Shown: positions 32,221 through 33,665 of the stretch, one piece after another
How the letters are laid out: every line of letters begins with the position of its first letter
Position numbering within the stretch: position 1 is the stretch's first letter
DNA from: Clostridia bacterium
GTDB taxonomy: Bacteria; Bacillota; Clostridia; Oscillospirales; QAMX01
DNA: 33,665 nt
Assembly (NCBI GenBank): GCA_017532825.1
Contig: JAFXIT010000057.1
Coordinates: 1 to 33,665, forward strand
Direction of reading: 5' to 3'
Notes under the pieces: generated by a model
What the model was told of the DNA's origin: nothing
The model's input: the letters and a program-made list of their open reading frames with translations, nothing else
Database searches by the model: none
Program-made: the position numbers and the translations under genes

Positions 32221-32442
32221 AAGATAGAGGCGCGGTCACCGAACAGTAGTCGGATGCAGAGGAAAAGGCATCCTTTCCGACGAAAGGCGGTACCGCCGAA
32301 GGTACGTTCCGTTGCCTTTGCGGTGCGTTCCTGGGTCTTTGCAGAACATGCAAAGGACTGTCACGTTTGTGGAGAGCTATCACCATCGGTAGGACCGAAC
32401 TGTTTCGACGGTGTTGCTCTGTGCGGGCTACACCGTCTTTTT
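32221..32442 (+). promoter_or_regulatory. Lysine riboswitch (L-box) with terminator expression platform
   Basis: The aptamer (about 32223-32381) shows the L-box core: P1 pair GATAG (32223-32227) / CTATC (32377-32381), 'AGAGGCGC', 'CAGTAGTCGGATGCAGAGGA', the arm GGCGGTACCGCCGAAGG and 'CTGGGTCTTTGCAGAACATG', closing with 'GGAGAGCTATC'. Downstream is an intrinsic terminator, GACGGTGT (32407-32414) / ACACCGTC (32430-32437) followed by TTTTT. CACCATCG (32381-32388) can pair with CGACGGTG (32406-32413), a likely antiterminator. Lysine binding would stabilise P1, free the terminator and switch the gene off. The gene controlled is the NhaC-family transporter. Confidence 0.93.
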
Positions 32443-32474
32443 ATATTATGTTCTGCCCGGTAAGGAGGATAAAA

Positions 32475-33665
32475 ATGAAGAAAAGAAACTTTCTGACCGT
32501 CCTTGCGCTCATTATAATGAGCCTTGCGCTGCTGACGGTCGCAGTCGGTGCCGAGGGCAGTGATGCTGCCGAGCAGGGAAGCAAGATGTATGCTACCTTC
32601 TGGGCTCTGGTCCCCCCCATCATCGCCATTGCGCTTGCGCTTATCACAAAGGAAGTCTACATGTCCCTTTTCGTAGGTATTCTTGCGGGTGCGCTCTTTG
32701 CGACAAACTTCGATCCGCTGGATTCCATCAGTTCGATCTCCAACAACATAATCGCAAATGCCGGCGACTCCTGGAATATGGGTATTCTCGTGTTCCTGGT
32801 AATTCTCGGTATCATCGTATCTCTTATGACCAAGGCAGGCGGCTCTGCCGCATACGGCCGTTGGGCTGCCAAAAAGATAAAGAGCAAGACCGGCGCAATG
32901 CTTGCGACCTCTGCGCTCGGCGTGCTTATCTTCGTTGACGACTACTTTAACTGCCTTACAGTAGGCTCGGTAATGCGTCCCGTCACCGACAAGCACGGCG
33001 TCTCACGTGCAAAGCTTTCCTACATAATCGACGCAACCGCCGCTCCCATCTGTATAATCGCCCCCATCTCCAGCTGGGCAGCAGCCGTTGCAGGCTATAC
33101 ACAGACAGAGAATACAAGCGGCTTTACCACATTTATAAAGACCATTCCCTATAACTTTTACGCAATACTCACCATCGTGATGCTCGTTGCCATCGCAATA
33201 ATGAAGGTCGACTTCGGTTCAATGAAGATCCACGAGGACAACGCCGCAAAGGGTGACCTCTACACCACCCCCGACCGTCCCTACGCCTCCCATGATGCAG
33301 ACGAGATCAGCTCCAAGGGCACCGTCCTTGACCTGATCCTCCCCGTGATCGTGCTTATCGTCTGCTGCATTCTCGGCATGGCTTATGCCGGCGGCGTACT
33401 TAACGGAGTCGGATTTATCGACGCTCTCGGCGGTGATGCCGCTACAGGTCTTGTCATAGGCTCTCTTGTTGCACTTATCTTTACCTTCCTTTTCTACATT
33501 CCCCGCAGGGTCATAACCTTCCGTCAGTTTGCCGACAGCATTCCCGAAGGCTTCAAGGCAATGGTACCCGCCATCATCATTCTGGTCTTTGCATGGACTC
33601 TCGGCGGATACTGCCGCAACGACCTCGGTGCAGGTGAATTCGTAGGCAATCTTGTCGGCGACAGC
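32475..33665 (+). CDS. NhaC-family transporter, probable lysine permease (3' truncated)
   Basis: The reading frame is open to the window's last base (397 codons shown, no stop). The start ATG follows AAGGAGG by 6 nt. After a hydrophobic N terminus ending near 'VGAEG', at least nine membrane segments are visible, together with 'FVDDYFNCLTVGSVMRPVTDKHGVSRAKLSYIID' and 'PICIIAPISSWAAAVAG', the core of the NhaC-type Na+/H+ antiporter superfamily. Because the gene is under lysine riboswitch control, the most likely cargo is lysine, as proposed for LysW-type NhaC relatives; a sodium/proton antiporter role cannot be excluded from sequence. Confidence 0.88.
   Translation, partial: MKKRNFLTVLALIIMSLALLTVAVGAEGSDAAEQGSKMYATFWALVPPIIAIALALITKEVYMSLFVGILAGALFATNFDPLDSISSISNNIIANAGDSWNMGILVFLVILGIIVSLMTKAGGSAAYGRWAAKKIKSKTGAMLATSALGVLIFVDDYFNCLTVGSVMRPVTDKHGVSRAKLSYIIDATAAPICIIAPISSWAAAVAGYTQTENTSGFTTFIKTIPYNFYAILTIVMLVAIAIMKVDFGSMKIHEDNAAKGDLYTTPDRPYASHDADEISSKGTVLDLILPVIVLIVCCILGMAYAGGVLNGVGFIDALGGDAATGLVIGSLVALIFTFLFYIPRRVITFRQFADSIPEGFKAMVPAIIILVFAWTLGGYCRNDLGAGEFVGNLVGDS

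Overview
The window looks like a chromosomal segment of a spore-forming member of the Clostridia (Bacillota), probably an uncultured gut-type lineage. The basis is strong Shine-Dalgarno sites with several GTG/TTG starts, a short-form HisG paired with HisZ, a CotF-type spore coat pair, a DacF-type carboxypeptidase, an L-box (lysine) riboswitch, and TTGNNN-N17-TATNAT promoters often preceded by TG. Species cannot be named from sequence alone. Most of the window is ordinary housekeeping chromosome; no phage, IS element, CRISPR array or defence locus was seen.

Layout. 1-870: end of a LuxR-type HTH protein, its terminator, about 500 nt of non-coding DNA, and tRNA-Ser(GGA) on the minus strand with its own promoter and tandem 3' hairpins. 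867-4880 (minus): D-Ala-D-Ala carboxypeptidase, ABC-F ATPase, DUF218 membrane protein. 5012-9756 (plus): ComEA-like HhH protein, OmpR-type regulator, histidine kinase, membrane-anchored double-GerMN protein, O-acetylhomoserine sulfhydrylase. 9927-11274 (minus): endonuclease IV-like TIM barrel and YqeG-type HAD phosphatase. 11332-13574: an unrecognised protein, a PrsA-like foldase lipoprotein (minus) and a short MecA-like adaptor.

13611-23442 (minus) is one long, tightly packed operon, hisZ-G-D-C-B-H-F-I-E, followed by an amidohydrolase, a SIS-domain sugar isomerase/deglycase and a PfkB-type sugar kinase. Two things stand out: hisA is absent from its usual place between hisH and hisF, and the kinase carries a single-base frameshift. 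23559-25902 (minus): SGNH esterase and two zinc-ribbon membrane proteins. 26013-31482 (minus): TSCPD-domain protein, asnA, asnS, a class I aminotransferase and purB, an Asp/Asn/purine nitrogen cluster.

31668-33665 (plus): a 57-aa protein and a CotF-type coat protein, a terminator, then a complete lysine riboswitch with promoter and terminator controlling an NhaC-family transporter that runs off the end of the window.

No clearly undescribed system was found. The best leads are the sugar-phosphate tail of the his operon with the missing hisA, the ComEA/two-component/GerMN gene set that resembles MtrAB-LpqB in arrangement, the short MecA-like protein, and the unrecognised 227-aa protein.
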